64,000 nt of DNA from Tetracentron sinense. Taxonomy: Eukaryota > Streptophyta > Magnoliopsida > Trochodendrales > Trochodendraceae. Numbering within the stretch: position 1 is the first letter of the stretch; each line of letters opens with the position of its first letter. This document shows, in pieces, positions 1 to 12,324 of the stretch. The stretch spans positions 13,704,938 to 13,768,937 of the forward strand of contig CM026574.1 of assembly GCA_015143295.1 (NCBI GenBank), written 5' to 3'. The notes beneath the pieces are model-generated. The model was not told the DNA's origin, did not search any database, and was given only the letters and a program-made list of their open reading frames with translations. The translations under genes were made by a program, and so were the position numbers.

Positions 1-1066
1 TTGCAAAGCATTTGTACATGTACCCAAAGATGAGAGGTCAAAGCTTGATGATAAGACCAGGCAATGTATTTTCTTAGGTTATGCAGATGAGAAATTTGGC
101 TACAAGCTTTAGGACCCAGTTGAAAAGAAAGTTGTCAGAAGTAGAGATGTGGTATTCTTTGAAGATCTGACAATTGAAGACTTTGATAAGGTTGAAAAGC
201 CACAACCTTATGTATAGGACCTCATTGATCTTGACCCAGTTCCTTCTCCCATGATACATGATAATAGAGAGGATTTCCAAGATCATGATGACATAGTTGG
301 TGATGATGCTCCTACAGAGATTGTAGATCATGTAGATTTTCCAGAGCAAGAGGAGCATCCTCTCCCAGAACCACCAATTGACCCTCAGTTAAGAAAGTCT
401 TCTAGACAACACAATTCATCTCAGAAGTACTCCCCATTAGAGTATGTTTTGCTTACAGATGAGGGTGAACCAGAAAATTACCAAGAAGCTCAAGAAAGTA
501 AGCACAAGGCAGAGTAGATGAAAGCTATGCAAGAAGAGATGGATTCTTTGCATAAGAACCATACTTATGATTTGGTAAAGCTACTAAAGGGTAAAAAAAC
601 ACTTAAGAATAAGTGGGTTTTCAAGTTGAAGACATAAGATAAAAGCTCACAACCAAGGTACAAAGCAAGTATGGTTGTGAAGGGCTTTGTTCAAAAGAAG
701 GGCATTGACTTTGATGAGATTTTTTCACCCATAGTGAAGATGTCATCCATTCGGGTTATATTAGGATTGGCTTTAAGCATGAACCTAGAGATTGGGCAAC
801 TAGATGTCAAAACAGCCTTCCTTCATGGTGATTTGGAAGAAGAAATATATATGGAGCAGCCAGAAGGTTTTTAAGTCAAAGACAAAGACTTAGTTTGTAA
901 ATTAAGGAAGAGCTTATATGGGTTAAAGTAAGCCCCAAGGCAGTGGTACAAGAAGTTTGATTCCTTCTTGACAGATCATGGTTATAGCAGAACATCTTCA
1001 GATCATTGTGTATTCACCAAGAAGTTCTCTGATGGTGATTTTATTATTTTATTGCTTTATGTTGAT
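1..1066 (+). pseudogene. copia pol relic, left half (integrase C-terminus and N-terminal RT)
   Basis: One reading frame runs from base 2 to the nested LTR. It shows a copia integrase tail (CIFLGYADEKFGYKL), the acidic/proline linker, and the RT core with VKTAFLHGDLEEEIYMEQPEGF-type residues around 800-870 and a YGLK-x-APRQWYKKFD segment near 915-960. Six in-frame stops occur at 110, 215, 515, 635, 872 and 929, and there is no frameshift. Several fall where the family has Trp, Gln or Glu, so single point changes (TGG to TAG, CAA to TAA, GAA to TAA) are the likely cause. It ends exactly at the second residue of the YVDD box, where the solo LTR was inserted. Confidence 0.88.
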
Positions 1067-3372
1067 TGTGAGCATGGATTTTTCTACCCACTTTCACATT
1101 TGTGGTTTGACTAAGAGTCGCCACCTATTCATTCTTAGGGATAGGTCCCGGATTGATTTGGATAAGGCAAATGGTCTATTAGAGTTAGGGTAAGCGGTTC
1201 GATTAAGTCCTGGGGAAGGTGTTAGGCACCCCAAGACCCCCATTTTGCAATGGTTACCTACTCCCTAAATTTAAGCCAAATTTAATCTCAATATTAATTA
1301 AAATGTCTAAATGTTTAATCAAATGCTAATCTAGGAAAGAAAGAAAGCTAGATGGGCTAGGGTCGAACCCGGGTTGGGTTGCCTACGTACTCACATTGGG
1401 GTGAGATCAGACCGAGCGTAGTTCTGGCACATGAGCCCGTGCCAAGGCTAAAGGTGCGTGTATGTGTGCATAAGGTGGTCAAGGGTCTAGCCTAGGGGCT
1501 AGGGTTTAGTTGACCGGGTTGGTCAAGTGCAAGGTCTAGGTCTAACCGCGGTTAGAAGGGTGTTAACCATTGTTGAGTAGGCTAACCAAGATCTAACAAG
1601 CATGTTTTTGGTCTTTTGGTATTTTTAGATTTTTTTGGTATTTTGAGATTTTATAATGTTTTTGGTATTTTGAGATTTTATATTTTTTTTTTTAGATTTT
1701 CATATAGGTGGGATTTTGGCAAACTTAACTAAAGTCAAATTTAATTTAAGAGAAAGAATAAGGAAAAGTTAGGCTAAAAGATTATATTTAGGACATAAAG
1801 AGGGGTGTGCATTGTGAATAGTAAATGGTCTATTGTCAACACCTATTTTGTTGGATTGGTGTTGATAATAAATCAAATACAAGATATGAGGCATTTTGGA
1901 TAAAGTCCTCTTTAAGTCCCTAGGTCCTTAAGTCAACATTTATCAATTCAAAATAGAACATGAAGAAAAAAGAATGAAATGAAAAAGTGACAAGTGAATA
2001 AAATGAAAACTCATCATCTCCTCTCTAATGTAATCCCTTTACACCATTATGAATGATGTAATGAGATGAAACTATGAAAATTGGAGTGATGATGAGTTTC
2101 CCAAATGATTCTAGAAGGAGGACTAGAATCAAAATGAAGAAACAAAATAAAAAGAGAGGTATAGCTTTAGCTTCCACTCTCTATGGGCCTACCCATATCC
2201 ACACTAGTGGGTACATATGAAAGAAATAAATATTTACACGAGAGAAAAAATAAGACATCTCCTTTCTTTTGAGGTGAGGCCCCTCTACACCGTTAGATTG
2301 GTGTAGAGAGACCCAACTAAGCTTGAGAAAAGAAAGGTCTTCCCAACTTATTCTAGAAGAAGACTACAAAAAAAAAATGACGTAAAGAAGAAAATAAAGA
2401 ATAAAAGGAGGAGTGCCTACTCCTCCAAGACTACTTCTCCAATGCTCTAAGAGGTAATGAGTTTTTAGAGTCCACAAAGGAAGAGAGTTAGTGAAGAACT
2501 CTAGGCTTTTAGTCCTAGAATTCTCTACACACTCTAAACCTTGGCTTCTTCTAACTTTCTTCAAGGCTAAAAAGAAATAAATGGGGTGAGAGGAGGAAGA
2601 GCTAGGGTTTCCACTTGGGATTTTGGAGGTGGAAGAAATGGCTTGTGAGGGTCTTGTATTTATAGAGGTTTCAAGGGGTTGTGGTAATTTGGTGATTAAT
2701 AGAGGGTTGGGTGAGAAAAAGGGAGGTAATTGGTTGGTCAAAATTGATGTGGTTGGTGATTGGGTAATCAAAAAGGTATGTACTTGATGAGAAGTGATTA
2801 GGTGGTCAAAAGGAGTGTAAGAAAATTAATTATTTTGTAAGAGGTGTAAGAATGAGTTGTAAGAGGTGTAAGGGAGTATGGGAGGTGATTGGTTAGTCAA
2901 AAAGGTGTGTACTTGGTGAGAGATGATTGGGTGATCAAAAAGGTGTGTAAACATAAAAATGAGGCTATTTGGGGTTTGAAGAAAAAATAAAAGGTCTTTT
3001 GTAGGAAAGTGAAAAGTGGACTTGGGTTAGTGGGTCTTGGATATGGGTTGAATGGATGTGGGTATGTGGACTAGATCTTATGGATCATGGGTTATTAATA
3101 GATGGGTCATGGGTTATGGTTATTGGACTTTAACTATGGCAATTGAGCTTGAGCTATGGTAATTAGGCTTTCGCTAAAGCAATTGAGTTTTAGCTAAGAC
3201 AATTGGGTAATTAGGCTTGGCTACTTGGGCTTGGGTAATGGAATTAAGTAATTGGGCTTGATTGAGTTGTTTGGGTACAAGTTTGGCCAAATGAGCTTGG
3301 GCCTTGGGTAAACCTTGGAGCATTTGAAGAAGTGGGAAGAGGAATAGGGGGTGCAAAAATAGGGTGCTTACA
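1067..3372 (-). mobile_element. Solo LTR of a Tat/Ogre-like Ty3/gypsy family, minus orientation
   Basis: Read on the minus strand it begins TGTAAGCACCCTATTTTTGC and ends CATGCTCACA, so it has TG...CA ends. It is flanked by the perfect 5-bp direct repeat TTGAT (1062-1066 and 3373-3377). It is about 2.3 kb, with no internal coding part, which is the mark of a solo LTR left by LTR-LTR recombination. Its sequence matches the LTRs at 8679-11539 and 17937-20674 at the inner end (agagtcgccacctattcatt) and the start of the LTR at 63274. A TATA-like CTATAAATAC lies at about 2653-2662 on the minus strand. Degenerate short tandem repeats occur at about 2680-2950 and 3130-3330. Confidence 0.88.
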
Positions 3373-4344
3373 TTGATGATATGTTAATTGTTGGTCAAGA
3401 TGCTAACAAGATTGGCAAGTTAAAGTAAGAGCTAAGCAAATCCTTGCCATGAAGGATTTAGGGCCCGCAAGACAAATCTTAGGCATGCGAATCTCTCGAG
3501 ATAGGAAAGTCAAAAGATTGTGGTTATCACAAGAAAAATACATTGAGAGGGTTTTAGAAAGGTTCAACATGGATAATGCAAAGCCAGTTGGGTCTCCACT
3601 TGCAAGTCACTTTAAGTTAAGTTTCAGGCAATGTCCGTCTACAAAGGAAGAGAAAGGAGAAATGATGAAGATCTCTTATGCCTCAGTTGTAGGGAGTCTT
3701 ATGTGTGCTATGGTGTGCACAAGACCCGACATTGCATATGCAGTTGGAGTTGGAGTTGTTAGCAGGTTTCTTGCCGATCCTGGCAAAGAGCATTGGGCAG
3801 CTGACAAGTAGATTCTCAAGTATCTCAAAGGTACATCCAAAATGTGTTTGAGTTTTGGTGATGGTAAACCTATATTGGAGGGCTACACAGATGCAGACAT
3901 GGTTGGAGATGTAGATACAAAGAAGTCTACTTCAGGCTATCTATTTACTTTTGCATGGGAGTTGTATCATGGCAGTCTAGGCTCCAAAAGTGCAATACTT
4001 TATCAACTACAAAAGCAGAATATATTGCAGCTATAGAAGCGTGCAAGGAGATGTTGTGGATGAAGAGATTTCTTTAAGAATTGGGGTTACAGCAGGACAA
4101 ACATGTTATCTACTGTGATAGTCAGAGTGCCATCCACCTAAGTAAAAATGCTAGTTTCCATAAAATGACAAAACACATTGATGTGAGGTATCATTGGATA
4201 CGTGATGTCCTAGAAGATAAGTTATTACAACTTGAAAAGATTCATACCGAAGACAATACCTCGGATATGATGACCAATGCCTTACCAAAGGATAAGCATG
4301 AACATTGTAGAAGCTTGGCAGGCTTGGGTGAACCCTCCTCATAA
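3373..4344 (+). pseudogene. copia pol relic, right half (C-terminal RT and RNase H)
   Basis: The second half of the YVDD box resumes right after the duplicated TTGAT. Then follow MKDLG and ILGMRISRDRK (RT palm/thumb), TRPDIAYAV, EGYTDADMVGD (RNase H), and YCDSQSAIHLSKN with HIDVRYHWIRD (3449-4344). The segments sit in different frames: a one-base loss near 3444, small losses near 3950-4020, and stops at 3426, 3809 and about 4076 break it. The RNase H end with the conserved tail toward ALPKDKHEHCRSLAGL is followed directly by a stop and the purine tract. Confidence 0.88.
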
Positions 4345-4359
4345 GTCGGGAGGGGAGAT

Positions 4360-5054
4360 TGTTGGGCTTCACTCTTTATGAGTTGGGGGCCCATGTGGGT
4401 TAAGGAGAATCCACTAAGGTTTCCTCTTTTTGAAAATGGGTATGGCATGGGGAGTTGTGGTGGTAGGTGGAGGTAATTAATGCTCAATTGAGTAGGCCAT
4501 TTGAGGTTTCCCCCCTATTCTCTCTCTTACGGTTTTGAGAACTCAAGAATACAAAGCCATTTTCTTTTCTGCAACAAGGGATGACAAACCATCCCCTTTA
4601 ATGCTTGATCTCATGCTCCTTTCTTTGGCCGTTCAAGCTAAAAGTTTGATATATTGTTGCCGGGCTTGTGAGGACTCTATCCATAGGTTCGGAGTGTTAT
4701 CCGGCTTGCTGACAACACCGTATTGAGGTACTTTTTCAGTCCTCATTTGGGTAAGAGATCTTTGATTTCTTGTTGATTAAATCCATTTTATTTAGTGAAG
4801 CATTATTGTAATCCAAGTGATTATATCACTTGATGTTGGAATCCTCTAGGGTTGTCTAGAGAGAACTTGTGTAACCCCATTATTTTACTCATAGTGGAAG
4901 ATTTTACCGGAATTGGTCCCGTGGTTTTTTCCTCTACATTAGAGGGTTTTCCATGTTAAAAATCGGTGTGTTCTTCTTGTTGTGTTTGCTGATTTTGTGT
5001 GTGTGTGAATTGCTTGAATTGATTTTTATTCTACATAAATTGTTATACCATTAA
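4360..5054 (+). repeat. 3' LTR of the copia element
   Basis: Starts TGTTGGGCTTC just after the purine tract 4348-4358. The 3' third holds a conserved copia R/U5 module, a sequence around 4910-4990 of the type 'GTGGTTTTTCCtc...GAGGGTTTTCCatgTTAAAAATC'. The same module occurs at 8450-8490. The right edge is set only by loss of LTR-like sequence. Confidence 0.65.
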
Positions 5055-8000
5055 TTTGGACCTAGACGGGAAAGGTGTGTGGTTTCCCATCATATTAAAC
5101 AAGAGTTCAAGTTCCATTTATTGTTCTGGTCTGCCTCTTTCGGAGTTTCCTTGTTGCTTTTTGTTTTCTATAATTATGATTTTCACTATAATAAACAACT
5201 TACAGAGGCTATTCTTCTTAGTTGTTTGTGGAATCAAGAATGGCCACGGCCCAGGCCCATCGTTGAATGGGTCGCTCCTAAGAGAAAACCATAGGTGGGA
5301 CCGAACCCAATTTTGGGCCCATGCCTCTTGCATGCGGAAGAGATTGGGATCTGTGATCAAAGCTCGACAATAACATAATAGGTGAGTAGATGGATCATGG
5401 GATACCATACCTAAAGAGCTAGCCCAAACCCCTTCCACAGCCCAATTAATTAAGATTAAAAATATGAACACTATGGGTTAGTGAATCTTAACCACAGTTA
5501 AAGGGAGTAAGAAGGGGACACGTGATGAGAAAAGGGGGTACAAGACACCCTCCTCGTGGCACCTACGAGTATGGGCTTATTTTTCAAGATAATGGGATAG
5601 TAACCATCATTTCGAAATATAGCACATAACCTAGATAGCCTAAGAACAATATCATTGTTTCAACTCAAAACTTTACTACCGGTATTTTAAATATATCACT
5701 TAACTAAGGCTGTCAATCTCACCCTTTGATGAAGGGGTGAGGGCAGGCCTGGCCCTTCAAAGTTTACAAAGTAGGGGACTTGTTTCCCTGATAAGGCCCT
5801 AGGGCCGAGTTGAGCCTAATTTTTAAAAACCCTCTTACTCGAGGGCCAAGCTTGGTAAGCACCCGACCCTCCATTCCATATGATATTATATAATATAATA
5901 ACTTAATTAAGTGGTAACATACTAACATTGTATTATAGTATCTTTCTAATATAGTATCTTGTAACATTTGTTCTTTAAAAAATAATCAAATAGAGGCTAA
6001 GACTTCCAGTGTGTATGTGTAACCAATTAATAGTGTAGTCTCTTTCCAGAATCATTTAATGTTACTACTTGTAACCTTTTGTTTTTTTTTTTCTTTTCTT
6101 TTTTTATTAAAATATATCAGTCCTAATATTAATAATCTAAAGGGTACTAAAACTCCATCGTGTTACTCTTTGAGTTGCATTGTCGGTCCCAAGTCCGACT
6201 AAAGGAGGGTTGTATGTCAGGTTGGCAACTAATGGTTTTTTTTTTCTTTTTTTTTGTGGAAGCATTATATATATTTTTTGGTCTTTTCACCCTGACCCTT
6301 GAAGGTAGGGCTTGGACCTAACCAGTTTAGGTCCTTTGAGAGCTAGGGCTCACTCCGATGAATGAGGGACAGGCCTGGTATGACCTGGGCCTTGCCTGGC
6401 CCTTCGTAAGCCCTACATATAACCTAGGACAGTATTATCACTTCAATTAATTACCCTCATTAAGTTCATATTTGTCAAAATCTATAAAATTTATGTACCA
6501 GAAAAGAAAATGCTTTTCATAAAGGCCACTTTTTTTTTTGGGTGAATTTAAAAAGGCACTTAAATGTCATTTAAAGAGAACAGACGTTCTGATATGTAAT
6601 CAACTTCTAATAACAAAATGTCACACAATTTTACTAGTCTAATTATGAGGATTAGAAAGGTTTGTCAAATAAGGATTCAAGTTCTATGGATCATTTCCTA
6701 CAGTTTTGGACTTCAATCGTAAACCGCAGAATTTTACCAACCCGGATCACACCAAGATAATAGTTCTTCAATGAACCCACCTCACCCTCTACCAATCTCC
6801 CCCATAATGGCTTCTGATATGTTTACCCAGTTTGGTAAAATTGAAGATAATAACTGCATCAGTGAAAAGAAGGGATGCGCCTGGGGTCATCATCATAGAC
6901 CGCATCAACGATCAACTTCTGCACTAACTGGATCAGTGCCAATATTAGTTCCCGAGTTTCTGGTGAGCAAGTGTGGAAGACATTTACATAATTGCATTAT
7001 TGACCCATAGAATTGTCCTGAGCATGTCAATTGCAAATTTTGGATTGTCAAGAAAGAACTATCAAAAGGAGGAAAAGGGAAAAAAATTCCACTTATAAGA
7101 TGTAGGGTCAGATTGAGCTAACAATATGTAGTCTAGATTCTAGACCCAAATTACTCAATTACCTCTGCTTAGTTATGATTATATCCTTAACTGGAATAGA
7201 CTTTATCCAGGATTTGGACAATTGAAACCATTGCCTAGACTAACATACTTTATATTACAACGCTGATCTAGTTGCCAGTGTAGAAAATATAACTTTTGCA
7301 CAGGGGTGGGTTGCAGCAGTATCTGTTGTTTTGAAGAAGGGGTTTCCACCTGCTTTCTCCAAATGTCTTACAACCCTTCTATCTATGTAATTAAGGCTTC
7401 GCGACTTCAGAAATACACAACACAGTATGGAGTTGTGTTGGGATGCCAATGCTCTTCATTAACACATTAATCATAGAGCACCTCATTTTTTTTTGAAGAG
7501 GTACAAGTAATGATTAAGAATACGGTTTCGGGGAGGTATCTATCCCAACTGAAACCCCTGAAACCTATACATATCGGTTTTGGGCGATACATATAATGTT
7601 TTCTTTTTTAAAAAAAAATCAAATTAAATTTTAAAAAATTAAATGAGTTATAGGAACCAAATATAAAGTCATGAGAAGCGACTCAAAGACAAAGTATCAA
7701 ACACAATTACAATTTGACAATGAATGAAAACATAAATAACTAAAAAATAATACTTATCGACTGTTTCGTATCTATATAAATTTTGTACAAGAGCTACCAA
7801 AACCTATACATATCGTCTGTTTCGTATCGATTTTGGTGATTTTTAGTTCCATGAGTACAAGTCTAGGATCGATCCAATTAGTATATAGAGGTTATATGTC
7901 AAGTAGCACTATTGTCTTCAAAACTTCAAAGTTACAGCACTCAGTATATAATTTCTGCCTCAAAGTGCCAACTATATATGGAAGAAAATAAAAGCAGTGT

Positions 8001-8389
8001 GTCCAATTAACCTCTCTTCCAGTACTATAAACATGCCCTTACCCAGATTACAGTAGCAACTATCCAAGGTCTAGCAAATGGGAAATTACAAGAGAAATAA
8101 GGGACCAACAAAATAGTGGTTTTAATATTCTCTACAAGAGAAAATTTGTAGCTTAAAGTCAAGTGTACGTGGAACAATGTAGATGCAGATTACTTGAAAA
8201 AAAATGAGAGGAAAAATGTCTTCCATTAACCAAAATATACTCTAAAACACATTAACAAGAGTAACATGACATGATATATAAATGCATTAAACTGAAATTT
8301 TAGAACCTGCATATCCAATGCAAAGAGAAAATGAATAGTCGAAGTCACTATTTCCTACCCGAGGGGATCCACAGCAGATATCCTCTCCA
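5055..8389. other. Gene-poor stretch with old repeats
   Basis: No intact gene. It holds AT-rich single-copy-looking DNA, a half copy of the fold-back repeat family near 5480-5530 (aatcttaaccacagttaa followed by ggacacgtg), GC-richer repeats at 5730-5860 and 6290-6410, and cgatac/gtatcg-rich repeat sequence at 7540-7850. ORFs here have no recognisable domain, except for two stretches listed separately that may be decayed exons. Confidence 0.5.
6845..7449 (-). pseudogene. Possible decayed exons of an unidentified gene
   Basis: Two minus-strand stretches have protein-like composition: about 6845-6985 (containing SPETRELILALIQLVQKL and VYDDDPRRIPSF) and 7255-7449 (containing RRVVRHLEKAGGNPFFKTTD). 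Neither has a start-to-stop structure, and I do not recognise the family. They could be exons of one broken gene or chance ORFs. The call rests only on composition and is weak. Confidence 0.2.
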
Positions 8390-8570
8390 CCATCTTGTAA
8401 CTAGCTTTATTTTGTCTTCGTGATATCTCTTACTGGAGTAGGTATCGTGGTTTTGCCTGAGAGGGTTTCCACGTAAAAATTCTTTGTGTTGTGGCTTGAT
8501 TGTCTTATTTAATTCCGCACTTTTATTTATCTTCTTTTAATTAATAATTTAATTGCATAAACTACAAATG
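8390..8570 (+). repeat. Ty1/copia LTR remnant (R/U5 part)
   Basis: The string around 8450-8490 (gagagggtttccacgtaaaa after ggtatcgtggttttgcc) followed by a T-rich 'ttccgcacttttatttatc' is the usual 3' part of plant copia LTRs and resembles 4910-4990 in this window. The 5' part is missing. It lies 110 bp left of the Tat-like insertion. Confidence 0.5.
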
Positions 8571-8678
8571 GTAGGTAGGCTTTTAGGAAGACCTAGCTAC
8601 CTCCTTGGGTTTGTGAGTTCTTAAATCAAACATTGATTTAAGATTCACTGGAATTTTTCACATATAATAGTAGTGCAT

Positions 8679-11539
8679 TGTGAGCATGGGAATTTCCTAC
8701 CCACTTTCACATTTTATGGTTTGACTGAGAGTCGCCACCTATTCATTCTAAGGGATAGGTCCCGGATGGTTGGATACGATCTTATGATCTATCAGAGATC
8801 AGGGTAAGTGGTTCGATTAAACCCCAGGGAAGGTGTTAGGCACCCCAGGACCCCATTTTTCAATGGTTACCTACTCCCTAAATTGAAGCTAATTTTAATC
8901 TCAATATTAATTAAATGGCTAAGTATTTAATCAAATGCTAATCCAAGAAAATGAGAAAGCTAAATAGGCTAAGGTCGAACCCGGGTGGGATTGCCTACAT
9001 ACTCACAAAGTGAGATTAGACCGAGCGTAGTTCTAGCACATGAACTCATACCAAGGATAGGGGTGTGTATGTGTATGCATAGGGTGGTCAAGAGTTTAGC
9101 CTGGAAGCTAGGGTTTAGTTGACCGGGTTGGTAAAGTGCAAGGTCAAGTCTAACCGCGATGAGTTGAATTAACCATGGTTAGGGGCTAACAATAATTAAT
9201 AAAGTCAAAAAGTCTCTTTTTAGTCATTTATATTTTTTAGATTTTTTTGAGATTTTTCAGATTTTTTTCCAAATGGTTAAGCATCTTAATCATGGTTAAA
9301 AATTAACAAGAGTTAGGTTAACTCTAGTTAAAGGGGCTGGATAGGGTGAAAATGGCCACAGAATACCATTTTAGGCTTTTTTGAATATTTATGATATTTC
9401 TGTCATTTTTTCAGATTTTTCTTGATTAAGGATTATTTAACCATGGTTTGGGGTCCGGTTCGGTCTAAAGTTGGGGTTGACCATGGTTAAGGGTCCTAAT
9501 CATGCTTAAATTGATCACGAAAAACCATTCTGGAATCCAACGAATATTTATGATTTTTTGATCAATTTTCCAGAATTTTTTGGGGTTAAGGGATATTTAA
9601 CCATGGTTAAATTTTAACCATAGGTGGATTTAAACATGGTTAAGGGTTCGGTTTGGTCAAAAGTGAGCCCAGGGACTATGGCAGCGCTTAGACTGGCCTC
9701 CTACCTGGTCTGGACCATGTACAAAGGTTGTAAATTTTAAAAAAAAAGTGGCTAAACACACTTTTAACTATGTTTTGCGCACTGTTAACCGTGGTTAGGG
9801 AGCAAACTAGGGGGAACCGAGACTACGGTTGTGAAGTCTGAAGTGTTGGGAACACCCTGGGCCTTTGTTGGGCCTGGGAGAAGGTCAGATGTGGGTCCCA
9901 CAAGGGCCCAAAGGTACCCTGTTCAACACTACATAAAATAATGATTAAAAAAAACCAACTTTTTAACCAGGGTTTTTAACTACTGTTTGGAGTAATTTAA
10001 CCGCAGTTAGGTGCTGAACCAGGGGGAACCGAGACTACGATGAAGCCTATACTTCAAGGAAGACCCTGGGCTTTTGGTGGGCCCAGGGAGAAGTCAAGTG
10101 TGGGCCCCACAGAGGCTCAAAGACACCCTGCTTGACTGTTTGGCAAACTATCCACTCATGTTTGGACCCGATTTAAACATGGTTAAGAGGTGAGTTAAGG
10201 CATGGGACGACCAGGGTAGATAGTTGGGGTTAAGGGGAACCTAATCATGGCCCTGGTCTTGATTAGGACCCACACTAACCATGGTTAAAATATGGTTACA
10301 GTCAAGGTTAAAAATCTGCCCAGAATCTTATTTATTATTTTTTTTTATATGGGGTCTGTACCAAAGGATTACCAGGGAGCTCCTCATGGATTGAGGACCC
10401 CCAAAACCTTAAGGGAGTTAGTGTACACGGTGGGGGTCTTGACCCGAGTATGATACCTCAAGGGGTTCCCCACGCCTAGGAGGAAGGCGAGGGACCCTTG
10501 TCCTTAGCTTTTCTAAATTTAAAAAAAAAATAAAAGAATAAGATAAAATGGACCCTTGGAAGAGGACCAGGGGTCCTTACAGTGGTTGAAAACAGAAGAA
10601 AGAAAGAAAGAAAGGGGGAAGACAGCTACCCTACTGGCCCTCTTTCAGTGGTGAAGCTATTGGTAGGTGGTGGGAAGTCGTGGTACAATGAGGAGGGGGT
10701 CTGAATACTCCTGGAAGGCCTTGAGTTGATCTAAGGATAGAGTATGAGGAGTCTGTGGGTGAACCTTAGGTTGGCCGAGGGTCTATAGGTGCCTCATTGA
10801 TGGTTAAAGGGATGGTGGTGGTGCACAGTAACACGTGGAGCTGAGGAAAGTCTTGGGGTTGTACATGGCGTGGCCTAGGGGGTTTCTGGGGCCTTTCTAA
10901 GCAAAGGGGTGAGGCTAGAGCAGGGAAAAGGCTAGATAAGAAGGTTTTTTTTTTTTACTGAAACAAATATTTTTTTTATTTTTATTTTTCTCTCCCTTGA
11001 GCAGCTGAGAGGGGATGGAGATTTAAGGGAGAGAAAGGGGAGTGCCAAGGGCAATTTGGTCAATGCTAGAGGTGTGGGGGACCAAGGCTAGGAGAGGAGT
11101 AAGGGGGCAACAAGCTGATGTACTCACGGTCTGCTGGGGGAAGATGATGAATAGTCCTCCCTCCCCCCCACCGCCCACAATTTCAATTTTTTTTTTTTTT
11201 TTTCATTTTGGGCCTAGCCCCTTACACGTGTGGGCTAAAGCCAATGTTGGCTTTGCCCTATTTGGAGTTGACTCCCACGAATTCAAAATTTGAAAAAGAT
11301 GAGTGGGCCCCACTGGGGTTGGGCTTTGTGGGCCCATGTTTGGGCCCAAATATGAGATTTAGCCTACAGTTTTGGTTTTTTTGGGTAAGGCATTGCTAAT
11401 GGGCCTTGAGCCCAAAAGCTTCTAGCCTAGGGTTTATCTAGGGTTTAGGATTAGGGCTAGTTCCAAAGTTAAGCCAAGTTAACCATGGTGAAGTTAATTA
11501 ACCATAGTTAAAATGGGGTGTAAAAATAGGGTTCTGACA
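8679..11539 (-). repeat. 3' LTR (left) of the Tat/Ogre-like element
   Basis: On the plus strand it runs from TGTGAGCATGGG to ATAGGGTTCTGACA, so on the minus strand TGTCAGAACCC...CATGCTCACA. It is 2861 bp. It contains many copies of the near-palindrome TTAACCATGGTTAA and variants, plus A/T runs and an AAAGAAAGAAAG microsatellite near 10595. Plus- and minus-strand ORFs of 60-90 codons in it have no domain similarity and are treated as noise. Confidence 0.88.
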
Positions 11540-11570
11540 TAAGCCCGTCTTTGTCGGAGAATGCTAAGTT
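11540..11570 (-). other. Candidate polypurine tract region before the 3' LTR
   Basis: Read on the minus strand the bases just before the LTR are ACAAAGACGGGCTTA. This is purine-rich but not a clean tract, so the call is tentative. Confidence 0.35.
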
Positions 11571-11739
11571 AGTGATTGAACGACAAAGACTGAAATCAAC
11601 TAATTTTTACACCGAAGCAGGTGGGATTAAAGCAAAGATGATGAATAAGCATGATAGATAAAGGGAGTGAACACGCGTCCATTCCAACAAAGATGAGGTG
11701 AAGGTTAGCCACACGATCACCTTACTGGAGATAGAAGCA

Positions 11740-12320
11740 AAGTAATGTTGGGTATAGGATTAGCACCATTGGAGGCCGCAACTGGCATCCGGTCACATGG
11801 TCGTATCAGTATACTCCTTGATTAGTGAGCTAGCAGAGTAAGATGAAAGATGATAGGTGCAAGACTAACATCACTGGAGGCTGCAACTAGCATCCGGTCA
11901 CACAACCATGCCAGTATACTCCTTGATTAGTGAGTCAGTAGAGCAAAATGAAGGATGATAGGTGCAAGACTAATATCACTGGCATCCAGTCAGACAACCG
12001 TATCAGTATACTCTTTGATTAGTGAGCTAGTAGAGCAAAAAGAAGATGATGAACGAGACTAACATCACTGGAGGTTGCAACTGGCATTCGGTCACACGAC
12101 CGTGTCAGTATACTCCTTGGTTAGTGAGCTAGTGGGGCGAGATGAAGATGATGAAGCAAGACTAACATCACTGGAAGCCGCAACTGGCATCCGGTCACAC
12201 GACAGTATCAGTATATTACTTAATTAGTGAGCTAGTAATTCCATAAGAACTTCACTGGAGGCCGCAACTGACACTCAGTCACACAATCGTGACAATATAC
12301 TCCTTGATTAGTGAAGGGGA
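11740..12320. repeat. Tandem array A, ~100-bp unit, about six copies
   Basis: The phrase 'atactccttgattagtgag' recurs at about 11811, 11916, 12008, 12110, 12212 and 12297, giving spacings of 105, 92, 102, 102 and 85. Each unit also has 'aacatcactggaggc', 'gcaactggcatccggtcaca' and a CGAC/CAAC segment. Shorter units carry internal deletions. It lies in the 3' untranslated part of the Tat-like element. Confidence 0.9.
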
Positions 12321-12324
12321 AGCG

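Larger units (their letters stand above)
1..5054 (+). mobile_element. Decayed Ty1/copia retrotransposon, 3' part (truncated by the window edge)
   Basis: The left edge holds the end of a copia integrase, then RT, RNase H, a purine tract (4348-4358, gggaggggaga) and an LTR starting TGTTGGGC at 4360. The order IN-RT-RH is the copia order. A solo LTR of another family (1067-3372) is nested inside. The element is dead: stops and frameshifts interrupt the polyprotein throughout. The right end is approximate because I found no clear target duplication. Confidence 0.85.

Noticed and set aside
5118..5471. 117-codon minus-strand ORF (and overlapping plus-strand ORFs)
   Set aside because: No domain, several competing frames over the same bases, and repeat-like surroundings.
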